Origin: Streptomyces bungoensis
GTDB taxonomy: Bacteria > Actinomycetota > Actinomycetes > Streptomycetales > Streptomycetaceae
DNA: 64,000 bases
NCBI RefSeq assembly: GCF_001514215.1
Contig: NZ_KQ948851.1
Location: forward strand, 62,001 to 126,000
Direction of reading: 5' to 3'
Below the pieces are notes generated by a model. The model did no database searches and was not told where the DNA came from. It saw nothing but the letters and a program-made list of their open reading frames with translations. Positions 1 through 7,950 of the stretch are shown here, piece by piece; position 1 is the first letter of the stretch, and the number at the start of each line of letters is the position of its first letter. Made by a program: the position numbers and the translations under genes.

Positions 1-1307
1 CCAGGCCGCGGCCGGGGCGGATAGACGGTGGGCAGGAAGTCGTCGAGCAGGTGCTCCTCCAGCTCCTCCGCGGTGGCGAACCGTTCGGTGTCGAGCAGGG
101 CCACCGGATCGCGGCCCGGGGTGTCGCTGTAGACGGTGCGGGCGAGCGCGACCATCAGCGGAGTCGACAGGACCGTGGCGAGCGGGGCCGCCGTCCCCTC
201 CGGTGACGGCTCGCGCAGTTTCTTCAGTACGGAGTCCCAGGCGCCCGCCGCCGGGTCCGAGCGGTCGGACTTGCGGGTGGTGCGGGGCAGGTAGTGGTCC
301 AGGTCGTCGAGGGTCAGGTCGGTGAGTTCGATCGGCGCGGCGGCGGTCAGCACGTCGGTCTCCTCGACCGCGGCGGCGTACTCGGCGGGGCGGCTGGTGA
401 GCACCAGCGGGAGCGTGGTGGCGTTGAGGGCCTCCAGCGCCGGGCGGCGCAGCCCGTCGGCCACCTCGTCGAAGCCGTCCAGCACCGGCAGTACGCGGCC
501 GGAGTCGACCAGCGCGGCGGCCAGGCTCGCCCTGCCGGGTCCCCGGGCGGCCGTACCGGGGTGGTCGCGCGTCAGCCGCTCGGTCAGCCAGTCGCGCAGC
601 GTGATGGCGGTGGGGTCCCAGGCGCCGATGCTGAAGATCACCGGGACGGGCTCCGCGGGCGTCCGCGACTTCAGGTGGTCGAGGACGAAGCGCAGGGTCA
701 GGATCGTCTTCCCGGACCCGGACCTGCCGAGGACCACCAGCCGCCCGGAGGGGATGCTCCGGTAGGTGTCCGCGATGTCGTCCAGCCCGCCGCTCAGGTC
801 CAGGGGATCGCTCGCGGCTCCCGGCGGGAGGCGGCGGATGTTGGCCCAGTGGTCGGTGAGTGTCCGGCAGGCGGCCTTCCAGCGGACCGGCAGCGGGAAG
901 GGATCCTGGACCCGGCGCTGCTCCTCCTCCCGCAGCCAGCGCGCCGCCACCGCCTTCGCGAGTTGCTCGGCCGCGTCCGCGAGCGCCCTCTCCGTCGCCG
1001 AGGCGGGGTGCTGCGCGGCGGACGGCTCGGAGGCCGGTTCCTCCGGCCCCGGCCCACCGGGGGCGCCCGCGCCGCCGTCCGGGTGCCCCGGGACGGCGGC
1101 CCGCAGTAACTCCTCGCGGTCCGCGCGGTTCAGGGCGAGCGCGTCGGCCAGCTTCTGCACCGTGGTCATCCGCGGGTTGCCGCGCCTGCCGTTCTCCAGA
1201 CCGCGGATGGTGCTCACACTGATCCCGGAACGCCGTTCCAGCTCCTCCTGGGTCAGCCCCGCCCTCTCGCGCAGTCGTCGCAGCACCGTGCCGAACTCAC
1301 TGGCCAC
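1..1307 (-). CDS. XRE-NACHT (NLR-like) signalling ATPase, 3' end outside window
   Basis: I read this frame directly from a GTG at 1307; it stays open to the window edge, so the C-terminus is missing. Residues ~1-60 form an XRE-type helix-turn-helix (LRERAGLTQEELERRSGIS, then STIRGLENG). A proline/glycine-rich linker leads to a NACHT-type P-loop near residue 200 (GRSGSGKT) and a Walker B/DxFDE-like motif (VLPVLDGFDEVAD), followed by TSRPAEY, which fits sensor 1. In the family, HTH-NACHT proteins are STAND ATPases related to NLRs; some act in antiphage defence, others as regulators. The sensor region usually follows the NACHT and is not visible here. It is divergent from a SARP gene across a 183-bp gap that holds a palindrome. 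Domain calls are firm; role is unknown. Confidence 0.85.
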   Translation of the reverse strand, partial: MASEFGTVLRRLRERAGLTQEELERRSGISVSTIRGLENGRRGNPRMTTVQKLADALALNRADREELLRAAVPGHPDGGAGAPGGPGPEEPASEPSAAQHPASATERALADAAEQLAKAVAARWLREEEQRRVQDPFPLPVRWKAACRTLTDHWANIRRLPPGAASDPLDLSGGLDDIADTYRSIPSGRLVVLGRSGSGKTILTLRFVLDHLKSRTPAEPVPVIFSIGAWDPTAITLRDWLTERLTRDHPGTAARGPGRASLAAALVDSGRVLPVLDGFDEVADGLRRPALEALNATTLPLVLTSRPAEYAAAVEETDVLTAAAPIELTDLTLDDLDHYLPRTTRKSDRSDPAAGAWDSVLKKLREPSPEGTAAPLATVLSTPLMVALARTVYSDTPGRDPVALLDTERFATAEELEEHLLDDFLPTVYPPRPRP

Positions 1308-1367
1308 AAGTCACGGCCTTCCCCCAGAGTTGTCCGTGTTTTCGCAGGTGAGGACTCTAGCGCCGAC

Positions 1368-1387
1368 ACCGGTCACATATGACCGGT
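1368..1387. promoter_or_regulatory. Operator-like palindrome between NACHT and SARP genes
   Basis: Perfect inverted repeat: arms ACCGGTCA and TGACCGGT separated by CATA. It sits in the divergent intergenic region, about 60 bp upstream of the NACHT start and 100 bp upstream of the SARP start, in one of the few AT-richer patches here. It could be bound by the XRE domain of the NACHT protein or by another dimeric repressor. The palindrome is seen; the binder is inferred. Confidence 0.5.
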
Positions 1388-1490
1388 TCAATGCTCTGTC
1401 CACATTTCCTGCACGGCGGCCAGTCTCGGCGGCACCGACGAGACCGACCGGGGCGAGTGGATCGACCGGTCCCGAGAACGGGGAGCCGCC

Positions 1491-2573
1491 ATGCCGACGA
1501 CGACACCAGCCGGGGGCGATCCGGGCGTCACGGCCCTCACCGATGAGGAGCGCGAGGTGCTGTACGCGCTCGGCTGCGGCCTGGGGGACGCCGAGATCGC
1601 CGGCGCCCTGGCCCTGCCCGAGCACGCGGTGGCCGAGCGGCTCGGCCGCGTCCTGGCGAAGCTGGGGCTGCGGGACCGGGCCGCCGCGATCGTGCACGCC
1701 TTCGACTGCGGTCTGGTCGTGCCGGGACAGGGCCCGCGCGGGCAGGCACCGGGGCCGGGGACGACCGCCGGGCGGCGGACGGGCACCGCACCCGGCCCCT
1801 GGCTCCGGGTGTCGGTGCTCGGCCCCCTGCTCACCACGCTCGCGGGGCGGCCCGTGGACGTCGGCCCCGTGCGGCAGCAGGCCGTGCTGGCGGCGCTGGC
1901 GCTGAGCGCCGGCCGCTCCGTCAGCCGGCGGCGGCTGCTGGAGGACGTGTGGGGCAGGGAGATGCCGGACGGGAACGTCGTACCGGTCTACGTGTACCGG
2001 CTGCGCCGGCGCCTGCGGCTCGGGGAGTCCCCGGAGTCGGTGATCCGGCGCGACCGGTACGGATACGGGCTGGTCCCCGGTGTCGCCGAGGTGGACGTGC
2101 TGCGCATGGAGGACCTCGCCACCCGGTCGGCGGAGGCCGAACGCGCCGGCGACCTGTCCGAGGCCGTGCGGCTGTGCGGCCGGGCGCTGGACCTGTTCCG
2201 CGGTGAGCCGCTGGCCGGACTGCCCGGGCCGTTCGCCGAGGCGGAGCGTCTGCGGCTCACCCGGCGCCGGGTCGCCCTCGCGCAGCGGAAGGCGGACGGG
2301 CAGCTGAGGCTCGGCCGGCACGCCGAGGCGATCGCCGGGCTGTCCGCCCTGGCCCAGGAGGAGCCGCTGAACGAACCCGTCGCCGCGCTGCTGATGCACG
2401 CGCTGTGGCGCGGCGGCCGGCGGGCCGAGGCACTGGCCGTCTTCGACCGCGCCGGCCGGCGCCTCGCCGACGACCTGGGCGTGGGGCCGGGCGACGTGCT
2501 GGTGCGGGCGCGGCGGGCGGTCCTGCGCGGGGACGGCGCCGGCACCGGTCTCGTGCGGGCGCGTGCGGCGTGA
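1491..2573 (+). CDS. LuxR-HTH / SARP (AfsR-type BTAD) fusion regulator
   Basis: 360 residues. Residues ~12-72 resemble a GerE/LuxR helix-turn-helix (LTDEEREVLYALGCGLGDAEIA, then AERLGRVLAKLGL). Residues ~100-190 are an OmpR-like winged helix typical of SARPs (LLEDVWG, YVYRLRRRLRL) and residues ~200-345 a bacterial transcriptional activator domain (AVRLCGRALDLFRGEPLAGL; LGVGPGDVL). SARPs activate promoters by binding heptamer direct repeats. An extra N-terminal LuxR-like HTH is not the standard SARP layout. The ATG at 1491 follows a GGGGAG-type ribosome site. The next gene overlaps its stop codon (GTGA), so the two are likely cotranscribed. No biosynthetic genes lie nearby, so its target is not evident. 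Confidence 0.85.
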   Translation: MPTTTPAGGDPGVTALTDEEREVLYALGCGLGDAEIAGALALPEHAVAERLGRVLAKLGLRDRAAAIVHAFDCGLVVPGQGPRGQAPGPGTTAGRRTGTAPGPWLRVSVLGPLLTTLAGRPVDVGPVRQQAVLAALALSAGRSVSRRRLLEDVWGREMPDGNVVPVYVYRLRRRLRLGESPESVIRRDRYGYGLVPGVAEVDVLRMEDLATRSAEAERAGDLSEAVRLCGRALDLFRGEPLAGLPGPFAEAERLRLTRRRVALAQRKADGQLRLGRHAEAIAGLSALAQEEPLNEPVAALLMHALWRGGRRAEALAVFDRAGRRLADDLGVGPGDVLVRARRAVLRGDGAGTGLVRARAA

Positions 2574-3265
2574 ACGCGGGAGCCGCCGGCGGACGCGACG
2601 AGGAACTGCTGCTGGCGCGGATCTCCGCGGCCGCCGGCCGGGCACGTCTCGGCAGGCGGCGCGTCACCTACCGGGCACCGCGCACCGCGCCCGGGGCCCG
2701 GTGGGCCGCCACCGCGGGCGCGTGGCTCCTGCCGCGGACCGGCGGCGGGCCGGCCGCGAGGGCGGGCGCACGGCTGGACCTCTACGAGTACGGGATGACG
2801 GCCGCCGTCGGCAAGCGGATCCATGTCGTTCGCTTCGACACCACGGTGGTGCGCCGCCGCTGGGTGCTGTCCGCGCGGGGCGTCACCCGCGCGCTGGTGC
2901 TCGTGGACGTCGACGGCGACCGGACGCTGCTGCGCTGCGGTGCCTTCGGCCGGCCGGCGCGGTGGTGGCCCGAGATCCGCCGGGCCGTCACCGACGCGCA
3001 GGCGCCGCGGGCCCTGGCCGCGCTGCGGCTGGGCGCACGGCTGGACTTCGGCCCCCTGTGGATCACCAGGGACGAAGTCGGCTCCGGCCGGACGGCCCTG
3101 CGGTGGGCGCAGGTCGAGCGGATCGAGAGCCGCAACGGCTCCGTCGTCGTCCGCGCCACCGGCCGCTGGCAGGTGTGGGCCACGGGCGCGTCCGGCATCC
3201 CGAACCTCTGCGTCTTCCAGGCCCTCGCCGAGCAGCTCGCCGGTGCCGAGCGTGACGAGGACTGA
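2570..3265 (+). CDS. DUF6585-like uncharacterised protein
   Basis: About 231 residues from a GTG at 2570 that overlaps the upstream stop codon, implying translational coupling to the SARP gene. A basic/alanine-rich N-terminus leads into LDLYEYGMTAAVGKRIHVVRF, followed by two beta-rich segments (FDTTVVRRRW; LRWAQVERIESRNGSVVVRA) suggesting a PH-like or tandem beta fold. There is no signal peptide or clear membrane helix. The YEYG and HVVR features are what I recall of the Streptomyces DUF6585 family, but I cannot confirm this by search. Function unknown. Confidence 0.7.
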   Translation: MNAGAAGGRDEELLLARISAAAGRARLGRRRVTYRAPRTAPGARWAATAGAWLLPRTGGGPAARAGARLDLYEYGMTAAVGKRIHVVRFDTTVVRRRWVLSARGVTRALVLVDVDGDRTLLRCGAFGRPARWWPEIRRAVTDAQAPRALAALRLGARLDFGPLWITRDEVGSGRTALRWAQVERIESRNGSVVVRATGRWQVWATGASGIPNLCVFQALAEQLAGAERDED

Positions 3266-3364
3266 CCTACGGCCGTCCCACACGGCCGCTTCACCGGCCG
3301 CTCCCGGCGTCCGAGGACCCGGCCGGCGGTCACCCGCGCGACCCACGAACCGAAGGAGACAGTC

Positions 3365-3595
3365 ATGGCCGACAGCTACCGGTACCGGTGCGGCGAGTGC
3401 GGGCACCACACCGCCTGGGGGAGCGAATCGCAGGGGGAGGAGGCGATCGAGGCGCACTACGGCCGAAGCCACCCGCATGTCGTTCCCGGCGGGATGGTCG
3501 AGTTCCGCAAGGGGTCGTCCTCCGGCGGCTGCTCCGGGTGCCTGATCGCCCTGGGCGTCCTGGTGCTGCTCCTGATCCTCGCCTCGCGGCACTGA
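3365..3595 (+). CDS. Small zinc-ribbon membrane protein
   Basis: 76 residues, start ATG with GAAGGAGA upstream. The N-terminus has CGECGHH, and a later H-x4-H pattern (HYGRSH) suggests a small zinc-binding knuckle. Residues ~55-73 form one hydrophobic helix (CLIALGVLVLLLILA) after a glycine/serine/cysteine stretch, so the protein is probably anchored with the zinc ribbon in the cytoplasm. It sits between the DUF6585-like gene and the helical protein at 3687 in the same direction. No specific family recognised; a small adaptor or sensor is possible. Confidence 0.72.
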   Translation: MADSYRYRCGECGHHTAWGSESQGEEAIEAHYGRSHPHVVPGGMVEFRKGSSSGGCSGCLIALGVLVLLLILASRH

Positions 3596-3686
3596 CGGCA
3601 CGGAGGGCACGGACGACGGCCGGCGACCCGGCACGTCGAGCACACACAGCGGACACGGCAGACACGGCAGACACAGGAGTACGGCG

Positions 3687-4109
3687 ATGGAAGCGGAACT
3701 GGCGGCACTGGTGCACCTGGCCGCGTCGACGGTGGTCGGCGCGATGGCCACGGCCGGGTGGGAGAGCGCGCGGCGGGCGATGGGCGAGCTGTGGCGCCGG
3801 GTGCACCCCGAGCGGGCGGACACGGTGGTGGCCGAACTGGAGGAGGCGCGCGCCGACGTGCTCGCCGCCCGGGAGCGCGGGGACGAGCGGGCCGAGAGCG
3901 AACTCGTGGGCGAGTGGCAGACGCGGCTGCGCCGGCTGCTGGCCGCCGACCCGGAGTTGGTCCCCGAACTCCGGCGGATCGTCGACGAGTTGCGGCCCGT
4001 GGCCGAGCAGGCGGGACCGCCCGCCGGCGGTATCCGTCTGACCGCGAACGCGTCGGGGCGGTCGCGCGTCACCATGGCCGGCCGAGACGTCAACATCACC
4101 AAGGGGTGA
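3687..4109 (+). CDS. Helical adaptor-like protein with C-terminal amyloid-like motif
   Basis: 140 residues. The first ~115 are alpha-helical and charged (MEAELAALVHLAASTVVGAM; ELEEARADVLAARERGD). The last ~20 differ: A-x-A-S-G-R-S-R-V-T-M-A-G-R-D-V-N-I. Almost the same motif opens the next gene product (A-D-G-R-S-T-I-T-V-A-G-R-D-I-N). Short G/N-containing beta motifs of this kind at protein ends resemble the bacterial amyloid signalling sequences linked to NLR-type STAND proteins. A NACHT gene lies 2.4 kb away. The shared motif is visible; homotypic signalling is inference. No catalytic motif seen. Confidence 0.75.
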   Translation: MEAELAALVHLAASTVVGAMATAGWESARRAMGELWRRVHPERADTVVAELEEARADVLAARERGDERAESELVGEWQTRLRRLLAADPELVPELRRIVDELRPVAEQAGPPAGGIRLTANASGRSRVTMAGRDVNITKG

Positions 4110-4113
4110 CCTC

Positions 4114-5010
4114 TTGGACTACGGAGGGTCCCCGGGCGGCACCGGGCAGGACGGCGCCGACGGTGGCGGGACGCACATCAGCGCACGAGCGGACGGCCGG
4201 TCCACGATCACGGTGGCCGGCCGGGACATCAACAGCATGTACTTCATCAGCGCCTCGTCGGCGGCGCTCGCCGCGCTCGTGGGCCTCGTGATCCTCCTCG
4301 GCATGTGGCAGCCGTGGCAGGAGACGGCCGGGTCCGGCACACGCGACCGCACGGGGACCGCCGCCGGACCGGAGCGCCCCGGCGGGTCCTCCACGACGAC
4401 GGCGCCGAACCGGGAGCCGACGCCCGCCGCCGGGGACGACGAGGAGCCGGAGGACTCGGGGAGCCCGGAAGCCTCCCCCAGCCCCAGCCCCAGCGACTCC
4501 CCGACCCCGGACCCGCCGGATCCGGTCGACGTGGCGTTCGCGTCCGCCGGCGTCGGCACCTGCCTCAACGTGTACGACGCCGGCTGGGGCAGGCTGAACC
4601 GCGACCGGCCGGCCGCCGTCGACTGCGGTGCCGACTTCGCGTTCTCGAAAGTCACCACGGTGACGACTCTGGCCGCCAACTGCCCGAGCGGACCGGGCAG
4701 ATGGGGCTGGGGTCACGTCAACCACGACGGGTCGTCCACCGCCCTCTGCCTGGACCGCGTGTTCGCCGCGGGGCAGTGCTTCCCCGCGAAACTGAGCAGA
4801 CAGGCCGACGGGACGATCCGCGGCGAGGGACGGTTGTTCAGCGTCTGGGGCTGCGACCGGACGCAGGTGCCGAAGGGGCTCAACGCGATCATGGTGATCA
4901 CGGCCGTGCTGAACGGCGGCGGCTGCCCCCAGCGCACCGACCGGCAGACCCTGTCGTGGCCGGTCTTCAGCGGCGCGGCCACCGTGTGCGCCGTGCAGAG
5001 GCCGAACTGA
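4114..5010 (+). CDS. Single-pass membrane protein with N-terminal amyloid-like motif and Cys-rich exterior domain
   Basis: About 298 residues. A TTG start is chosen because AAGGGG lies six bases upstream and no other start precedes the conserved motif. Residues ~20-45 are glycine-rich and carry the GRS-x-ITVAGRDIN motif shared with the preceding protein. Residues ~48-68 are a transmembrane helix (ASSAALAALVGLVILLGMW). A Ser/Pro/Thr-rich linker (to ~130) follows, then an exported domain with about seven cysteines, probably disulfide-bonded. The order is cytoplasmic motif, membrane helix, external sensor-like domain. It starts five bases after the preceding stop, so the pair is likely expressed together and could connect an external signal to the cytoplasmic partner. 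Function inferred only. Confidence 0.75.
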   Translation: MDYGGSPGGTGQDGADGGGTHISARADGRSTITVAGRDINSMYFISASSAALAALVGLVILLGMWQPWQETAGSGTRDRTGTAAGPERPGGSSTTTAPNREPTPAAGDDEEPEDSGSPEASPSPSPSDSPTPDPPDPVDVAFASAGVGTCLNVYDAGWGRLNRDRPAAVDCGADFAFSKVTTVTTLAANCPSGPGRWGWGHVNHDGSSTALCLDRVFAAGQCFPAKLSRQADGTIRGEGRLFSVWGCDRTQVPKGLNAIMVITAVLNGGGCPQRTDRQTLSWPVFSGAATVCAVQRPN

Positions 5011-5038
5011 CGGGCGCGCGGCCTGCGGCCGGTGTACG

Positions 5039-5076
5039 CCGCGGGGGCCGGCACCCGTCGGTGCCGGCCCCCGCGG
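5039..5076. terminator. Bidirectional terminator hairpin
   Basis: Perfect 17-bp inverted repeat (left arm begins CCGCGGGGGCC, right arm ends CCCCCGCGG) with a 4-base loop, between the convergent genes ending at 5010 (+) and 5089 (-). There is no U tract, which is common for Streptomyces terminators. Confidence 0.85.
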
Positions 5077-5088
5077 TCCCTCACCGGT

Positions 5089-5532
5089 TCACCCCTTGCG
5101 GCGGCAGGCCAGCCACAGCAGAACGGCAGTGCCCCCCGCGATCAGCAGGGTGCGGTTGTCCCGCGCCCACCGCGCGCTGCGGGCGGTGCTCTGGCGTACC
5201 GGCTCGGGAGCCTTGTCCTGCCACAGCCGGCCCGCCTGCGCGGCCTTGGCGCGGGTCTGACCGGCCACCTGGGACGCCTTGTCCTTGAAAGGGTCGGGGA
5301 GCTTGTCCTGCGCCTGCTGCGCGATGCCGGCGGCCTTGTCCTTCAGCTGCGCGGCCTTGGTGGCGGCCTGTTCCCTGACCTCGGCGGCCTTCTCCTGGGC
5401 GCGAGCCCGGACATCGGTCTTCTCCGCCAGCGCCTGCACCGTGGCGCCGAGCTCGTGGCGGGTCTGCTCCACCTGCTCACGCAGCTCCTCGGGGCCGGCG
5501 GCGGTGGGCTCGTCGTGGGGCGGCTGGGTCAT
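5089..5532 (-). CDS. DUF3618 family membrane-anchored protein
   Basis: 147 residues. The segment EELREQVEQTRHELGATVQALAEK (residues ~16-38) is the DUF3618 signature. It is followed by an Ala/Lys/Gln/Asp-rich repetitive coiled region (AQEKAAEVREQAATKAAQLK, KDKAAGIAQQAQDKL) like apolipoprotein or LEA-type helices. Residues ~125-142 form a C-terminal membrane helix (TLLIAGGTAVLLWLACR). The start overlaps the stop of the upstream holin-like gene (ATGA), so the two are cotranscribed. DUF3618 genes commonly pair with such holin-like genes in actinobacteria. A membrane stress or envelope scaffolding role is plausible; function not established. Confidence 0.85.
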   Translation of the reverse strand: MTQPPHDEPTAAGPEELREQVEQTRHELGATVQALAEKTDVRARAQEKAAEVREQAATKAAQLKDKAAGIAQQAQDKLPDPFKDKASQVAGQTRAKAAQAGRLWQDKAPEPVRQSTARSARWARDNRTLLIAGGTAVLLWLACRRKG

Positions 5533-5957
5533 CGGTGCGCACTCTCCTTGATCTCGGCCACATCGGCCTTCACGTTGTCGATGGTCTGCTCCGGTGCGGG
5601 GGGCGCGGCCTCGGCGATCTGCTTCTTGCCGGTCAGCGCCATCACCGCGGCGATCGCACCGAGTACGGCGGTGACGATCAGGGCCGCGGCCCACACCGGA
5701 AGCGCCACGGCCAGGGCCGCGATGACGGTGGCGACCAGGGCCTGAAGCATCAGGAACCCGACCAGCCCGGCGCCGCCGAACAGGCCGCCGCCCTTGCCGT
5801 AGCGCTTGCCCTTCTCCTTCATCTCCGCCTGGGCCAGGCGGAGCTCGCCGCGCACCAGCTCGGTCAGCTGCTGCGAGGCACGCTGCACCAGTTGGCCCAC
5901 CGGTTCGGAGCCCTGCGCCTGGGGGCCTGTCTCGTGACGAGGCTGCGTACTGGTCAC
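5529..5957 (-). CDS. Phage holin family (DUF1469-type) membrane protein
   Basis: 142 residues from a GTG at 5957, preceded by GGAAGGGAA. An amphipathic helix (LVQRASQQLTELVRGELRLA; residues ~26-45) precedes KEKGKRYGKGGG and two long membrane helices (GLVGFLMLQALVATVIAALAV and ALIVTAVLGAIAAVMALTG), ending in an acidic tail. This is the layout of the Phage_holin_3_6 family, which despite the name is usually a chromosomal membrane protein, not a lysis protein. It forms an operon with the DUF3618 gene. An alternative upstream ATG at 6047 has no matching family sequence. Confidence 0.85.
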   Translation of the reverse strand: MTSTQPRHETGPQAQGSEPVGQLVQRASQQLTELVRGELRLAQAEMKEKGKRYGKGGGLFGGAGLVGFLMLQALVATVIAALAVALPVWAAALIVTAVLGAIAAVMALTGKKQIAEAAPPAPEQTIDNVKADVAEIKESAHR

Positions 5958-6047
5958 GGCGATTCCCTTCCGGATTCTCTGTGCATGACATGCGGTCCTG
6001 ACGTCGTGAGCGCGCGGGTACCCCGGTGCGGGCGGTTCAGGGGTCAC

Positions 6048-6775
6048 CTAGCTCTTGGTTCCGGTCTGCCGGGGCGCGTCGGCCGGGTCGTCCCCCCGCA
6101 TCGGCAGCCGCAGCGGGCGCCCCTCGCGATGCGCCCAGACGTCGCGGAGGACGACCTGGACCATCCCGGCGACGGGGATGGCCAGCAGGGCGCCGAGGAT
6201 TCCGGCGACTTCGACGGCGAGGAGGATGGCCGGCAGCACGGTGAGCGGGTTGAGCTTCACCGTCCGGGACAGGATGACCGGTTGCAGGAGGTGATTCTCG
6301 ACCTGCTGGTAGACGATGAAGAACACGACGGCGCCGATGCCGGCCGGCAGGGAGTGGATGAACGCCGCCAGGGAGGCCGCGACGGCCCCGAGCGTGGCCC
6401 CGACCAGCGGAATGAGGTCGGCGATGGCGACGAACAGGGCCAGCAGGGCCGCGAACGGTACCCCGGCGATCAGCAGCACGGCATAGGTCAGCGCGCCGCA
6501 GATGACGCTGATCAGCAGGTTTCCGGTGAGGTAGCCGTTCACGGTACGCGCGCACCCGGCACCCACGCGGCGGATACGGGCGGCCTGCGCCTCGTCCAGC
6601 CGCGACAGGGCGCCGTCGACGGCCTTGGGTCCCTCGAGGACCATCAGATACGCCAGGACGAAGATGGTGACGGCGCCCGCCAGGCTGGTGGCGGTGGAGC
6701 GGACGAACGCCCAGGCGGGGGTGCCCAACCCGGTGGCGAAGGAGCGGATCTGCCGCTGGTGCCGCTGGACGTAGC
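6048..6775 (-). pseudogene. AI-2E family transporter, N-terminal half missing
   Basis: The frame encodes only the C-terminal ~240 residues of an AI-2E (PerM/YdiK-type) membrane protein: IRSFATGLGTPAWAF, then LAGAVTIFVLAYLMVLEGPK, GYLTGNLLISVICGAL, IADLIPLVGATLGAV, QQVENHLLQPVILSRTVKLNP, and a hydrophobic end. Intact members are ~350-400 residues with membrane helices before this point. Upstream of ~6775 the frame stays open but encodes no family sequence, because it reads the antisense of a hydrolase fragment on the other strand. The head has been lost by a deletion or inversion whose breakpoint is at about 6765-6780. It is unlikely to make a working transporter, although the open frame could still be translated from a GTG/ATG within the chimeric part. 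Confidence 0.75.
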
Positions 6776-7142
6776 GCAGCTCGTCACCACCGCCTACCTC
6801 AAGGCCCCGCACCGCGAGCTCGACGAGGAGCGCACCACCGAGGGCGACCCGTACCACCCGCACACCCGCGCGGTGCCGGTCGAACCGGGGCGGATCGAGG
6901 AGTACGTGCTGCGCGTCTACCCGTTCGCGGCGACGTTCCTGCCGGGCCACAAGCTGGTCGTGGAGCTCTCCAACGACGAGCCCCTGGCCGACGAGCACAA
7001 CGCCCTGCCGCCGCCGGACGCCTTCCACCTGCCGGTGGGCCGCCCCGTCACCCACAAGATCTACCGCGACGCCGCACACCCGTCCCGGCTGGTGCTGCCG
7101 TTCACGACGGCCGAGGGGGCGACCGCGACGGGACGTCACTGA
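6768..7142 (+). pseudogene. CocE/NonD-type hydrolase, C-terminal fragment
   Basis: The last ~124 codons of a CocE/NonD (X-Pro dipeptidyl-peptidase-like) hydrolase: YLKAPHRELDEERTTEGDPYH, then GRIEEYVLRVYPFAATFLPG, LVVELSNDEPLADEHNALPP and LVLPFTTAEG. This corresponds to the C-terminal jelly-roll domain; the alpha/beta hydrolase core with the catalytic triad is absent. The reading frame runs further upstream, but there it is the antisense of the AI-2E transporter and shows no hydrolase sequence. Together with the truncated AI-2E gene it marks a single recombination point. Confidence 0.78.
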
Positions 7143-7194
7143 CCGTGTCCGCCTGCGTGTGCCGTGGCGACGCCGGGTCACTAGGCTCGTCCTC

Positions 7195-7950
7195 GTGTCC
7201 ACCGTGCACGCGATGTCGGCCTCCCTGATCCCCGCCGGGATCACGGTCGCGACGCGCTACCTCGACCTCGCCGGGGTCTTCTCGTGCGCGCTGCTGGGCG
7301 GCGCCGTGGCCCGCACGGCCGGGCTGGACCTGTTCGGGTTCCTGGTGGTGGGCATCCTCTCCGGTCTGGGCGGAGGCATGATCAGGGACGTGCTGCTGCA
7401 GCACGGCACACCGGTCGCGCTGACCGACTACGCCTACCTGCCGACCGCCGTGGCCGGCGCCGTGGTGGTCTTCCTCATCAAGATCAGCGAGGCGTCCTGG
7501 ACCCGGCTGTTCACCGCGCTCGACGCCGCCGTCCTCGGGTTCTGGGCGGTCACCGGGGTCAACAAGACGCTCGCCGTGGGGCTGGGATGGCTTCCGGCCG
7601 TCCTCCTGGGCACCGTGACCGCCGTCGGCGGCGGCGCCCTGCGCGACGTCGTCCTCGGCCGGATGCCGGCCGTCTTCGGCGGCAACGGCCTGTACGCCAC
7701 CGTCGCCGTCGTGGTCGCCGGAGCGACGGTGGTGTGCGCGTACCTCGGCGTGCCGGCGATCGGCGTCGCCCTGGGCATCACCCTGGCCCTGGCCTTCCGG
7801 CTCACCGCCGTGCGGTTCGGCTGGAACCTGCCCACCAGCCTGGACTGGCAGCCCCGGCCGCCGATCCCCGCGACGCTGCGGCACGGCACCCGCACCACCG
7901 CCCGGAACGGGGAGGAAGAGCAGCCCCACCCGCGCAAGGAGACGCCGTGA
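7195..7950 (+). CDS. Trimeric intracellular cation (TRIC) channel family protein
   Basis: About 251 residues from a GTG at 7195; a GTG at 7159 in the same frame is possible. Seven hydrophobic segments include DLAGVFSCALLGGAVARTAG, the signature GILSGLGGGMIRDVLLQ (residues ~60-77), and its internal repeat GTVTAVGGGALRDVVLGRMP (~140-160). The duplicated GGG-x-x-RD motifs are characteristic of bacterial TRIC/UPF0126 proteins, which form homotrimeric K+ channels. The stop overlaps the GTG of the downstream amidohydrolase. A role in potassium or osmotic balance would fit the nearby stress genes. Confidence 0.88.
   Translation: MSTVHAMSASLIPAGITVATRYLDLAGVFSCALLGGAVARTAGLDLFGFLVVGILSGLGGGMIRDVLLQHGTPVALTDYAYLPTAVAGAVVVFLIKISEASWTRLFTALDAAVLGFWAVTGVNKTLAVGLGWLPAVLLGTVTAVGGGALRDVVLGRMPAVFGGNGLYATVAVVVAGATVVCAYLGVPAIGVALGITLALAFRLTAVRFGWNLPTSLDWQPRPPIPATLRHGTRTTARNGEEEQPHPRKETP

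Noticed and set aside
4096..4725. Minus-strand frame antisense to the membrane protein at 4114
   Set aside because: No ribosome site or domain; the + strand frame has a clear membrane helix and the conserved motif.
5529..5957. Prophage lysis holin
   Set aside because: No phage genes nearby and the pair with a DUF3618 gene is a normal chromosomal arrangement in actinobacteria.
6048..7244. A 398-codon open frame on the minus strand covering the AI-2E fragment
   Set aside because: Only the part below ~6775 matches the family; the upstream part is the antisense of the hydrolase fragment, so the full frame is not called as one gene.
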